From Bryobacteraceae bacterium (lineage in GTDB: Bacteria > Acidobacteriota > Terriglobia > Bryobacterales > Bryobacteraceae), in NCBI GenBank assembly GCA_023384675.1, contig JAHDVK010000008.1:1-64000 (forward strand): 64,000 nucleotides of DNA. The letters run 5' to 3'. The position numbers and the translations under genes are program-made. The notes beneath the pieces were generated by a model. The model was not told where the DNA came from. It searched no databases and saw only the letters and a program-made list of their open reading frames with translations. Below, in pieces: positions 1-8,720 of the stretch (positions are counted from its first letter, which is position 1; every line of letters begins with the position of its first letter).

Positions 1-2
1 GA

Positions 3-557
3 AGAAAAGAAATCGTGATCTGCACCGGCTTACGCAGGCTTGCCGAAAGGACACGCTATACCAACACCTTCGTAGGCGGCGGCACCGGCTGGCAGACGGA
101 CGTAAACAAGCGGAAATCGTTCATGCGCTTCGACACTTCCGTGCTCGGAGCCGGAGCCACGATCACCGCTGCGAGTCTGCACTTTTACGCCAGTGGAGTT
201 TCCCTGTCCGGCACGCCAACGCTGTCTGTCTTCACCATCACCAACTGGCCGCCCGGGGTGAATACCACCGACTACAACGGCGGGACGGCGCTCTGCACAA
301 TCACCTCCGCCAATCTGAGCGGGACCGGATACAAGCCCTGTACGATCGCCGCAGCCCAGTTCGGCCTGATCAACAAGACCGGCTTCACCAACGTCCGTTT
401 CCAGTTGCCTCACCCGCCGCTGAACTACTCAGCCGGCACCTGGACGAGTCAGTTCTACATCGAGGCGGGGAATAGCTACCCCAGCACCAACCCCTACCTG
501 TCGATCACGGCCAGCACTGGCCGGGTCTATCTGATCGTGTTCACCGAAGGAGAATAA
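3..557 (+). CDS. Phage-type structural protein, DNRLRE-like (5' partial)
   Basis: The frame is open to the left edge, so the true start lies outside the window; the first internal start is a GTG at 15. The segment KSFMRFDTSVLGAGATITA followed by alternating beta-strand and Gly/Ser/Thr-rich stretches resembles the DNRLRE-type beta-sandwich seen in phage tail and secreted structural proteins, where a folded domain is introduced by an R-F-D-T-S phrase. No signal peptide or catalytic motif is visible. It sits 2 nt before the next ORF, and the two that follow are small and co-directional, as in a phage morphogenesis block. The family assignment rests on pattern memory only; a host adhesin fragment is the alternative. 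Confidence 0.5.
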   Translation, partial: RKEIVICTGLRRLAERTRYTNTFVGGGTGWQTDVNKRKSFMRFDTSVLGAGATITAASLHFYASGVSLSGTPTLSVFTITNWPPGVNTTDYNGGTALCTITSANLSGTGYKPCTIAAAQFGLINKTGFTNVRFQLPHPPLNYSAGTWTSQFYIEAGNSYPSTNPYLSITASTGRVYLIVFTEGE

Positions 558-559
558 CC

Positions 560-904
560 ATGCCCGCAATCACCATCACGTTTCAGGAAGAAGGCGACGA
601 GCAGATCGGCTTCCGTATCCCGGCCGCCGTGGCCGAGAAGATGGACGCCTTCATCGCCGAACGCAACGCCAACGCCGTGCTGGGCGGCCCCGCGTACGCC
701 GACAAGGCCGACTGGTTCACCAAGGAATGCTACTACCGCATCCTGAAGCCGGTACTCGACCGCTATCCTGATGCGCCGCCCGAGGAAGCCCAGCAGAAAC
801 TGGCCCAGGCGGCGCAACTCCAGCAGGAAGCTGCGCAGATCATCGCTTCGGCCGCCGTACAGCCCTTCATCCCGATTCAGTCTGATCCGACGGAGGGCAA
901 ATGA
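560..904 (+). CDS. Small phage-type hypothetical protein
   Basis: 114 aa, starting with ATG just after a GGAGAATAACC stretch that gives a good Shine-Dalgarno. The N-terminus (MPAITITFQEEG) is beta-like; the middle is acidic and helical; the C-terminus has an Ala/Gln-rich helix (QQKLAQAAQLQQEAAQ) suited to a coiled coil. No domain is recognised. Its position between a structural-like protein and another small ORF, with a 4-nt ATGA overlap to the next gene, fits the accessory genes at the end of a phage tail module. Function unknown. Confidence 0.55.
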   Translation: MPAITITFQEEGDEQIGFRIPAAVAEKMDAFIAERNANAVLGGPAYADKADWFTKECYYRILKPVLDRYPDAPPEEAQQKLAQAAQLQQEAAQIIASAAVQPFIPIQSDPTEGK

Positions 905-1137
905 GCACGCCGGACCCGCAGTTCCTTCCCTTCCCCGAACCGATGATTGAGGAACTCCGCCGCCTCGAGCAGGCCAAGATGCACCTCATCGCCGGGTTCC
1001 TCTACGCCACTGGCCTCAAGGAAAAGAGCGTCCGCGTGGCAGCGGACCTGTCTGGAATCGAGTTGAGCGCGATGCACTCAGCCGTGGCCCAACCGATTTC
1101 GCAAACCCCGTCCAACAACGACAACACACACATCTGA
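901..1137 (+). CDS. Small phage-type hypothetical protein
   Basis: 78 aa, translationally coupled to the preceding gene by an ATGA overlap. The first 60 residues are helical (PMIEELRRLEQAKMHLIAGF) and the tail is polar and disordered (SQTPSNNDNTH). No transmembrane segment or known motif. It is probably the last intact gene of the phage-derived block, since coding quality falls off after its stop. Confidence 0.5.
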   Translation: MSTPDPQFLPFPEPMIEELRRLEQAKMHLIAGFLYATGLKEKSVRVAADLSGIELSAMHSAVAQPISQTPSNNDNTHI

Positions 1138-1147
1138 GACAACCGCC

Positions 1148-1515
1148 CGTCCCCACCACAGCGAGCGCATCCTCGCCACGCCGCCCAAGCACTGCATCAG
1201 CCTCAACGAGGCCAGGATACTCAAGGGCGTCCTACTCCAAATGCTTTCGCTCGCCTCCGTCGAAGTAATCCTCGGTGCCCCCGCCGGCGCCTTCGGCGGT
1301 GAGGACTATGACGAGAAGTGGCTCAACGACAACCTCGCCGACCACGACGGCCCCCTGGTTTTCCGTCTCCGCATCCGCGCCGACATCGGTCAGACGCACC
1401 CGAGCGACTACAACAGCATCGCCGCCGCCCTGCCACCGCCTGGATGCGTTCTCCCCGCGACGCCTTCGAATCCACCTGCGCCGGCTGCGGCGCCACGCAG
1501 ATGGAGATCGACAAC
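1148..1515 (+). pseudogene. Decayed phage-type ORF, apparently frameshifted
   Basis: A frame without a good start reads as plausible protein from about 1148 to 1435 (containing SLNEARILKGVLLQM and EDYDEKWLNDNLADHD), then becomes Pro/Arg-rich nonsense. A different frame becomes protein-like at about 1440 (a CAGCG knuckle followed by ATQMEIDNYQLRREPG). One frameshift near 1435-1445 would join the two. It lies between the phage-type genes and the convergent DUF6807-like gene, so it is probably the eroded edge of the phage block. No family recognised; confidence is low. Confidence 0.3.
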
Positions 1516-1585
1516 TACCAATTGCGGCGCGAGCCGGGAAAGGAGTCGCAATTTCAGGCAGATCAGGCTTGCTGGCAATACCGGC

Positions 1586-2524
1586 TTACTTCCTGTCACT
1601 TCGTATGAATTCCTCCAAGGCTTGCTGCAACTGCACAGCATTCCATCGGCCTGAATGCACGATCACACGGTATCGAAGCACTAAGCTCTGGTTTGCTGCC
1701 AGCACATGTGGCCCATAGTAGAGAATGGCGGGTTGCGCGAACAGGAAAGAGTTGCGCGTTTGCGCCACCAAATGCCAAGGGCTGGGCGAATTCAGGTTTT
1801 TCGGATGATCCAGAAAGGCAACCCCTACCTCCTCACCCATGGCGCTACCGTTTACCTCGAGCGCGGCGGCTCGTCTTCCGGTGGGCGAGATCGCTGTGTC
1901 GCCGCCAGCGAATGTGACCTGCCAGTTGGTCAGATGCTGCGAGAAACGCCAGGACAGGCCAGCATAGCCTCCCCAACTCATTCCCTTCGGCTCACCGACG
2001 ATCGGCGTCCGGTTCAATTCGACGGGCGTACCGCAGGCGGCGAACGTGGATTGCCAGTCGAAGTGGTACCGCCCAAATTGGTCCGGCGCTGATACGGTAA
2101 TCTCGCGGCGCTCCGCCAGCACGGCGGGTTTTTCGAGTGGATGGTAATCCACGTCCAGGCTTATGTGCGCTGTGAAGTCTGGCCGTGTCTCCACATTGAC
2201 GTTTCGCCAAGTGGTAAGGCCTCTTGGCTCCCCTTCTCGCTCCTCCCAATAGTTCAGACCGTTGATGTACTTCCAGGCAAACCAAAACCCGTGATGCCAG
2301 CGATGGTCCGAGGGTGAATCAACCGTCAGGACCGGTCCACCCGGCACTGAAACCGGATGGAACATTGGTTTGGGAAGCGTCGAAGCGTACTGAAACTGCC
2401 AGACTATTTCGCCGCGGCTCGTCAAGGAGACGGTTCCCTCTCCAATGCGCCATTCAAGCGAAGTTGTTTGTGCCCATATGGGCGTAGTAAGAAAAAGGAG
2501 CGAAATAAGAACTCTCAAAAACAT
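1586..2524 (-). CDS. Secreted DUF6807 (PmoA-like) family protein
   Basis: 312 aa from the ATG at 2524, chosen because it opens a clean signal peptide (MFLRVLISLLFLTTPIWAQ); an upstream in-frame ATG at 2629 would add 35 basic, non-signal residues. The body matches the beta-sandwich DUF6807 family: a SDHRWHHGFWFAWKYING phrase near residue 75 and HPKNLNSPSPWH near 240 are typical. Family members accompany Gfo/Idh/MocA oxidoreductases and ThuA proteins in polysaccharide loci of Acidobacteria and Planctomycetes; the biochemical role is not settled. It is the last gene of the minus-strand sugar locus, 418 bp after the preceding oxidoreductase, so it may have its own promoter. Confidence 0.75.
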   Translation of the reverse strand: MFLRVLISLLFLTTPIWAQTTSLEWRIGEGTVSLTSRGEIVWQFQYASTLPKPMFHPVSVPGGPVLTVDSPSDHRWHHGFWFAWKYINGLNYWEEREGEPRGLTTWRNVNVETRPDFTAHISLDVDYHPLEKPAVLAERREITVSAPDQFGRYHFDWQSTFAACGTPVELNRTPIVGEPKGMSWGGYAGLSWRFSQHLTNWQVTFAGGDTAISPTGRRAAALEVNGSAMGEEVGVAFLDHPKNLNSPSPWHLVAQTRNSFLFAQPAILYYGPHVLAANQSLVLRYRVIVHSGRWNAVQLQQALEEFIRSDRK

Positions 2525-2942
2525 ATTCGCTTTACCCCTACGAACGTTTAGTTTAGCCCTGTGAGGTTTAGTTCGCATTCCTGTATATCGAGTATTCTCG
2601 ACCGCTCGTGTGGACGTCCTTACTGGCAAGCTTCATCGCCCAGTCTTCCGAGCACACAGCGGAAATATGACAGCGGCGTTGCGGGAGCTGTCGATTTCCG
2701 GACCGAGGTTATCCCTGCTATTCGTACCGACGAAGTTGAGGGCGCTCCGGCCCTCTTGGGACTTCAGGCAATCCCGTCTCTGTTCTACCATCACGTCGAC
2801 GATGTCGTGTGCCATACGGAGGCAAATGCACATCCCAAAACAGAAGTACTTACCCATTGCGGATTGGATGTCGCGAGGAGGTGATACTTCGTCGGCACCT
2901 AGATGTGCCTCATAGGAGCGGCACGCCCAATCTGCCAGGGAC
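2525..2942. other. Non-coding gap within the sugar locus
   Basis: Only short competing frames are present here (for example a 74-aa minus frame at 2633-2857), none with a recognisable motif, good ribosome binding site or protein-like composition. It probably holds the promoter of the DUF6807-like gene and the end of the upstream transcript. No clear promoter or terminator could be fixed by eye. Confidence 0.4.
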
Positions 2943-4190
2943 CTAAACCATACGCATCTCCTCCCGGGCTGTGTCGAAATAGACCACTTTTTCGTGAAGA
3001 TGCGCTTGCATTGCCATGAGCAGCGGCGTTTGCACGATGTAGGCCAGTTCCAGGTTGCCCCTGGGTTGCTTCCTGGTTCGCACGCATTCGAAGAAGTCCT
3101 TCAGATGGGCGACCAGCTGCTGAGCGTGACCTTCTCCGAAGGAGTGGATGTCGGCTGGAATTTCACGCGCAGGTACCGCTGAACCCCTAGCCGGTTCAAT
3201 CGTCACGGCCTCAGTCTTGCGCGTCAGCGTTGCCTCTGATCCGCGGATGAGCGTGTCGATTCGCGTCGCATTTATGAACGTGCCTAGAAACACAACCGTT
3301 AGGTCTTGAGGATACTGGATCAGCAAGTCGAAAGTATCCGGCACTTCTCGGTCGTGGTTGTAGTAGTAACGCCCACCAAGTGCAACCACCTTCTTGGGAA
3401 ATCCAGGATTCAGCATCTTAAGGAGCGGCGTAAGCATGTGAGGGTATGTGTCGGTAATGGGACCGCCGGAGTAGTCCATGTACATGCGCCACTGGAAGAG
3501 CCGGGACACATTGAACGGACGTCTCGGAGCATCCGCCTGGAATGTTTCCCAGTCGACGCCGAGACCATCCTTTGCGTTAGGGTCATCGATCTTCATTCCA
3601 CGCTCACCCTGGTCACCGCGCCGAAAATAGCAGGTCTGCGCGTGAACGGGCTTACCAATTGCACCCTCCTTGATCGCCTCGGCCGATTTTTCCCAGACTG
3701 AATCGGCGACGAACTGCGTGCCCACTTGTACAATCCGTCCGATCTTGCGATTCTCGTGGACCAACTGCTTCAGTTGGTCGAACTGAGCCCAATGACAAAT
3801 GGGCTTTTCGACATAGACATCCTTCCCAGCCCGGATTGCCTCCAGCGTATTTGCCACGTGGTGCCGATCCGGCGTCGCAATCACAACGGCGTCAAGGGAA
3901 GTAGAGCTGAGCATGTCTGCCGAGCGGGCGTACCCTTTTGCCTTGAACCTTGTCTCTGCGCGCTCCAAACGCGGTTGGTAAATGTCGCAAACCGAGGTGA
4001 TCTCGACGTTTTCACCCGCAGCGATCAGTTTGACCACCGTATTCGCCACGCCCGTACCCCGACCGCCCACCCCCACAAAACCGAGACCCAGGCGGTCATT
4101 AGCACCTAGGATGCGGCTGTACGACGCGGCCGTGCCAAACGCAGCGGACGACTTCAGGAACACACGCCGTGAAGCGGAATCTCTTTCCAT
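2943..4190 (-). CDS. TAT-exported Gfo/Idh/MocA family oxidoreductase
   Basis: 415 aa from the ATG at 4190, which places the twin-arginine motif (SRRVFLKSSAAFG, residues 7-19) at the N-terminus. The Rossmann glycine motif GFVGVGGRGTG is at 37-47 and the family's EKP (catalytic Lys) at 128-130. A GGPITDTYPHML stretch (242-253) supplies the Asp/His pair expected in the C-terminal substrate domain. These enzymes oxidise or reduce sugar hydroxyls with NAD(P); TAT-exported members act in the periplasm, often with bound cofactor. It starts 29 nt downstream of thuA, so the two are probably co-transcribed, recalling ThuB with ThuA. Substrate unknown; a keto-sugar or glycoside is inferred. Confidence 0.85.
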   Translation of the reverse strand: MERDSASRRVFLKSSAAFGTAASYSRILGANDRLGLGFVGVGGRGTGVANTVVKLIAAGENVEITSVCDIYQPRLERAETRFKAKGYARSADMLSSTSLDAVVIATPDRHHVANTLEAIRAGKDVYVEKPICHWAQFDQLKQLVHENRKIGRIVQVGTQFVADSVWEKSAEAIKEGAIGKPVHAQTCYFRRGDQGERGMKIDDPNAKDGLGVDWETFQADAPRRPFNVSRLFQWRMYMDYSGGPITDTYPHMLTPLLKMLNPGFPKKVVALGGRYYYNHDREVPDTFDLLIQYPQDLTVVFLGTFINATRIDTLIRGSEATLTRKTEAVTIEPARGSAVPAREIPADIHSFGEGHAQQLVAHLKDFFECVRTRKQPRGNLELAYIVQTPLLMAMQAHLHEKVVYFDTAREEMRMV

Positions 4191-4219
4191 GAACACAGCT
4201 CCTTTTCTGCACGCTTGAA

Positions 4220-5014
4220 TCAGTTCGTCCGGCCCGCCGCCCATAAAATGGCGTTGTGGACCAACTTACGATAGCCGGCGTCACCGAATGTCGGCGGGCC
4301 ATGACCGAGTTGAATGACCGCCACACGCGACTTCTTCCACGGACCGATCCATACGACGGCCCTGTCGTTGTTTGGATTGTCGGTTTCCATCAGGACCTGT
4401 GACTTTGGCGACAGCCACATGCCCTTGTATGCCTCGTCGTGGACTCTTAGTTCTCCGACGCCATCGAGGATGACATGCTTGGCGACCGGTCGTGCGTTCA
4501 GCACCTCGCCGCTCTTCGCGGTGGAACGAGGCATTGCACCGTCCTGGCCCATCAGGAAGCGTCCGCCAACGACCTCTTCGTACCACCACTTCCACCGCCA
4601 GTTGTCGGCTAGGGCATGGTGCAGGACCACTAACCCCTTGCCGGATTCAAGAAACGCCTGGAGGTTGGCACGCTGCTTTTCGTCGTCGACGTCGGCGAGG
4701 TCGTAAAGCACGAGGACATCGGCGAATTTGCGAAGGTCGCGGCGGTACGCGGAGGGGTGGGGGTTGAGGGTGACTGTCAGGTCACTACATCCTTCAAATA
4801 CTCCATAGAAGGAGAAATCGTACGGGTGGCCGCCGGTTGTGATTTGTACCCGGACGGGCTCTGCTGCTAGCCCTAGCCCGCCAGTGAGGAGCACCAAAAG
4901 CGCAAGTGCAGCCCCCCAGAAGCGCGGCGACTCGCGGATTGGGGTAATGCGCCACCGGAGCCGCCGGAGCGGCTCCGGGCTGGATATCGTCCTGTTCATC
5001 ATTCCCTTACTCAC
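4220..5014 (-). CDS. ThuA-domain protein, membrane-anchored or secreted
   Basis: 264 aa. An Arg-rich N-terminus is followed by one hydrophobic segment (FWGAALALLVLLTGGLGLA, about 32-50), then a ThuA domain of the glutamine-amidotransferase-like fold: HPYDFSFYGVFEG, LVLYDLADVDDEK, KGLVVLHHALADN and VHDEAYKG are characteristic. ThuA proteins pair with Gfo/Idh/MocA enzymes in disaccharide metabolism through 3-keto intermediates (known for trehalose utilisation ThuAB). The gene follows the TonB receptor by 34 bp and precedes the Gfo-type enzyme by 29 bp, forming an operon core. The likely role is processing of an oxidised sugar outside the cytoplasm; the exact reaction is not deducible. Confidence 0.8.
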   Translation of the reverse strand: MSKGMMNRTISSPEPLRRLRWRITPIRESPRFWGAALALLVLLTGGLGLAAEPVRVQITTGGHPYDFSFYGVFEGCSDLTVTLNPHPSAYRRDLRKFADVLVLYDLADVDDEKQRANLQAFLESGKGLVVLHHALADNWRWKWWYEEVVGGRFLMGQDGAMPRSTAKSGEVLNARPVAKHVILDGVGELRVHDEAYKGMWLSPKSQVLMETDNPNNDRAVVWIGPWKKSRVAVIQLGHGPPTFGDAGYRKLVHNAILWAAGRTN

Positions 5015-5048
5015 TTGGTTGTGGTCTCTGAGAACGTGAGCTCTGCAC

Positions 5049-8000
5049 TCAGAATCTCACGCGGATTGAGAGCTGCACCCCGCGGGGGAAGTTCAGCTGC
5101 TGCACGGGCAGACGCCCAAAGTCCGCAGCGGAGGGATTAGTCGACGGCGGATCTTGGCGCAAGGGAGTGTTGGTTGCGTTAAACGCCTCGCCGCGGACTT
5201 CCACGGATACTTTCTCTTTGTACTTAAAGGTCTTGTTGACCGTGACGTCGAGCTGCGGTGCAAAGTGGCTTCGAATATGAGGCGACCTCGCCTCCAGTTG
5301 GGTGTACTGGAATGGGGTGAGTTGGCGGTAGCAGCTCAAGGTGTTGTCGAACCAGCGATTCTCGGAACGATCGCCCGACAATGGATTTCCGCACAGGTAC
5401 TCCCACGCTGTCCACGAGTTCAGTGGCACGCCGGACTCATACGTCAGGGAGGTGCTTAGTGTCCAGTTTCCGAGAATCGCCTGGCCGACTCCGTTCATAT
5501 TGGCCAACATCGCGCGATTGCGCCCGAAGGGCAGATCCCAAACACTGGCGAGGGTCATGCTGTGCGTTCGATCGTATGCCGTGACCTGATTGATCAACGG
5601 CATCCACTCGAAGGTCTGAGCCTGCCGCAGGGATTTCTCCAGCATCTTCGACCAAGTGTAGTTGAGCACCCAAGTTAGCGCCCCTGTCCGAGACCGTTCA
5701 CCCATGAGGCGCTTCTCGAAGCGCGTCTGGAGACCGTGATACCAAGTCCGCCCCCATGGGTTGGTAGTCATAGTCACACCAGTGAACTGCGGGATGCGCC
5801 GCAGCAAGTTCTGTCGGGTAATCATGTCTGCGGCCCCCAGCGCAGTGTTGGTAGGAAGAATACCAAACCAAGGATTGCGCACAGTCTGCTGGAAGTAGGT
5901 TGGATTGGCAATCGCTAGTTCATAATCTTCCCTGGAGGCGTCGGAGAGTTGAATGCTCATCGGCTCTTTGTTGGTCAAGCTTCCGACATAGGATGCTTCG
6001 ACCACCATATTCCAACCCAGCTCACGTTCCAGTGTGTAGGACCACTGGAAGGTGCGCGGCATCGGCCGCTGACGCCCGTTAGCTGTGACAGAGGCGCCAA
6101 GGCTTGTAAGGAGCCCTCCGCTGCTGCCGATTGGCTCGATCAAGCCGTCCGAGAAAGGATTCTCCAAAGAGTAGGGTCCGGTCGCCGAAGCGCGGTGGGT
6201 GAGGCCACCGTTGACCGAGTTGATGTAGTCGGTGTTCTGGCTGAACCCATTTGAGACAACGCTACCAAGCAGTGTGCGATGGAAAATCCCAAAGCCGCCG
6301 CGCATAACGGTCTTGGGTAGGAAGCTAAAGGCGAAGCCAACACGCGGTTGAATGTTACCGAGGTCGAAGTTGTATATGCGGCGTGACTGACCGCCAACAC
6401 CCGCGTACATAAGGCCTCCTCGGATAGCATCCGGAACGCGCGGGTAGTTGGCCGTGGTAGCCGCGTACTGTCGCCAATTCGCAAGAACCTGGTCGCTGAC
6501 TGGGTTGGGGCTCTCGAAGTCGAGGCCAGCCACCAGTCGATCATTGATCTCGTACATCGGGAACTGGATGTCGTAGCGCAAACCCAGATTCAAAGTAAGT
6601 CGCGGACTGACTTTCCAGTCATCCTGCAGAAACACGGCAATGTAGGGTTCACGGCGCAGATTGCTATCGTTGTAGGGTATGTTGCCACTGTTCATGTAAC
6701 CCAACAAGAGATCTGCTGCACCATTTCCATCAAGAGGAGTGGAAAGACGGCGGCCGAAATGCTGACGACTCCAGTTGTCACCGAAGGCCCAATTGCCGCT
6801 GGCGTTACCCGAGGGACGCGAGTGGTGAAGCATTTGTGCCCACTCAAAGCCGTATTTCAAGCCGTGCCGTCTCGTAGTCTGCGAAACACTCGCCTGGAAG
6901 TTTAATTGTTGACGCGAACTCTCGTTCAGGAACGTGCTGCCTAGCATTCCGGTGTACCCGCCGACGCTCACTGCGGGTGGCGCCTTCGTTGGGTAAGTCG
7001 GCACCAAAGGGATATTCTTAATCCCGAGCTTGTCCCATGTATATTCTGGGTCCGAGACATTTGGGAAGTTTTGGATAAAGCGGTTGTAGCTCGCCTGCAC
7101 CCGCATGATCATCGTGGGCGTAAAGGTTTTGTCGAGGGAGGCAATATAGGTGTAGTTGCGGCGCCAGCTCATCATGTTGCCGTTCTGAGCGGGTGGGTCG
7201 AAGCCATTGGAGTTGCGGAATTCCGTCCCATCGAAGAACTGGAACACAAACGAGAAACGATCGTTGTTCTCAAAAATGTGATCCCAACGCGCCATGGGCT
7301 GCTCGTAGCGATACCGACCTGTGTTGTCCGACCGGAGGAAGTTTTGTGTCAAGCTTGTGGGGTCGAAGTTTGGGGTGGGGTACAGGTTGATAATCGCTCG
7401 TCCGACTGCGCTGATCCGGCTGGCCGGTATCACATTGCCGGGGAAGGGCTGCCGGAGGTAAAGCCCCCCCGACGTGCAGGAAACCCCAGGCGTGGTGCAA
7501 GGTACGGATGTCAACTGATCGTAAACCCGAATCGGGCCACTCTGACCCTTGGGCGTGAAATTGAAGTTACCGGTGCGGACCTCCGCATTCGGTACAGTGC
7601 TCACAATGGGGAAGGGGAGTCTGGAACGCCAGCCCTCCATACTTCCGAATATGAAGTCCCGGTCCTTACGAATGGGGCCGCCGATCACTCCGCTGAACTG
7701 ATGCTGGTTGCGGAAGCCGCGGGGTTGGCCTCCTGCGTTGTTCTGTCTGTAGTTGGCATCCAGGACCCGGTTGCGCCAGAAGTTGACAACGGATCCGTGC
7801 CACGCGTTGGTGCCGCTACGTAGCGTCGTGCTGACGTGTCCCCCGCCCGATCGTCCGTACTGCGAGTCGTACGTGTTCACCATCACTTTCATTTCTTCGA
7901 CGGCGTCCACATTCGGAAGCACGTTAAATGTTCCTTCGGTCGAAATAGGGGCGCCATTAAGAAGGAACTGATTGGTGCCAGTGCGGCCGCCGTTCATTGT

Positions 8001-8552
8001 GAAAAGGCTGTCCATAGCCCAGGCGCTATGGGCCGAGAAGCCCGTTGGCCCGAATGATCGACGCGTCCACATTACGCCGTTCGACAGAGTCATCAACATG
8101 AAAACCGTGCGACCTGCAATCGGCAGCTCTGCCATCTTTACCTCGTCAAACACTTGCCCCCTGGATGCCGTCGCCGATTCGATCAGTTCCTGTTGGCCGA
8201 TGACAGTGACAGACTCACTAACTTGGCCGAGTTGCATCACGATTGGCAGGTTGAGCCTCTGGGCTGTCTGCAATACGATGCCGGATCGCTGCATCGCCGC
8301 GAATCCCGGTGCCGTGATCGTAACCGTGTAGCGCCCTGGCTCCAAGCCAACAAGTGTGTACATCCCCTCGGTGTTTGTGATTGTGCTTCTGCTCGCGTTT
8401 GTACTGTCTTGGATCGCAGTGACCTCCGCCCCAGCAATTGGGGCTTTGGATGGATCGACGACAAGCCCGACAATGTTTGCTCTGAAGTCCTGCGCATAGG
8501 CTGCTGTCACGCAGAACGAACACATAATTGTGAGACGCGAAAGTGCGTTCAT
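5049..8552 (-). CDS. Oar-like TonB-dependent outer-membrane receptor
   Basis: 1167 aa with an AAGGAG ribosome binding site 8 nt before the ATG. Signal peptide 1-20, a carboxypeptidase-regulatory-like beta-sandwich at about 25-110 (VDPSKAPIAGAEV and EGMYTLVGLEPGRYTVT), a plug region at about 125-240, then a long beta-barrel ending in RVRF, the aromatic C-terminus typical of outer-membrane proteins. This architecture is expanded in Acidobacteria and is thought to import oligosaccharides or peptides. No obvious TonB box was found. Its place between Gfo/Idh/MocA, ThuA and isomerase genes suggests it imports the glycan or glycoside those enzymes process. Confidence 0.9.
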   Translation of the reverse strand: MNALSRLTIMCSFCVTAAYAQDFRANIVGLVVDPSKAPIAGAEVTAIQDSTNASRSTITNTEGMYTLVGLEPGRYTVTITAPGFAAMQRSGIVLQTAQRLNLPIVMQLGQVSESVTVIGQQELIESATASRGQVFDEVKMAELPIAGRTVFMLMTLSNGVMWTRRSFGPTGFSAHSAWAMDSLFTMNGGRTGTNQFLLNGAPISTEGTFNVLPNVDAVEEMKVMVNTYDSQYGRSGGGHVSTTLRSGTNAWHGSVVNFWRNRVLDANYRQNNAGGQPRGFRNQHQFSGVIGGPIRKDRDFIFGSMEGWRSRLPFPIVSTVPNAEVRTGNFNFTPKGQSGPIRVYDQLTSVPCTTPGVSCTSGGLYLRQPFPGNVIPASRISAVGRAIINLYPTPNFDPTSLTQNFLRSDNTGRYRYEQPMARWDHIFENNDRFSFVFQFFDGTEFRNSNGFDPPAQNGNMMSWRRNYTYIASLDKTFTPTMIMRVQASYNRFIQNFPNVSDPEYTWDKLGIKNIPLVPTYPTKAPPAVSVGGYTGMLGSTFLNESSRQQLNFQASVSQTTRRHGLKYGFEWAQMLHHSRPSGNASGNWAFGDNWSRQHFGRRLSTPLDGNGAADLLLGYMNSGNIPYNDSNLRREPYIAVFLQDDWKVSPRLTLNLGLRYDIQFPMYEINDRLVAGLDFESPNPVSDQVLANWRQYAATTANYPRVPDAIRGGLMYAGVGGQSRRIYNFDLGNIQPRVGFAFSFLPKTVMRGGFGIFHRTLLGSVVSNGFSQNTDYINSVNGGLTHRASATGPYSLENPFSDGLIEPIGSSGGLLTSLGASVTANGRQRPMPRTFQWSYTLERELGWNMVVEASYVGSLTNKEPMSIQLSDASREDYELAIANPTYFQQTVRNPWFGILPTNTALGAADMITRQNLLRRIPQFTGVTMTTNPWGRTWYHGLQTRFEKRLMGERSRTGALTWVLNYTWSKMLEKSLRQAQTFEWMPLINQVTAYDRTHSMTLASVWDLPFGRNRAMLANMNGVGQAILGNWTLSTSLTYESGVPLNSWTAWEYLCGNPLSGDRSENRWFDNTLSCYRQLTPFQYTQLEARSPHIRSHFAPQLDVTVNKTFKYKEKVSVEVRGEAFNATNTPLRQDPPSTNPSAADFGRLPVQQLNFPRGVQLSIRVRF

Positions 8553-8720
8553 CGTCTATCTCCTTCGATCGACCTACCTCCAGAACTGTCGCTGGAATCA
8601 ATCGTTGCCGACTCAAACCAGAAAACATCCAAAACGCTAGAAGGCCCGTAACTCCCTATCGCCTGTGGCAATCACGAGGATAGGAGCTCCGCCGGCCAGC
8701 TTCCGAGCACCGTCGGGGCC

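Noticed and set aside
2633-2857. 74-aa minus frame in the gap between the oxidoreductase and DUF6807-like gene
   Set aside because: Right strand for the operon, but no motif or ribosome binding site and equally long frames oppose it.
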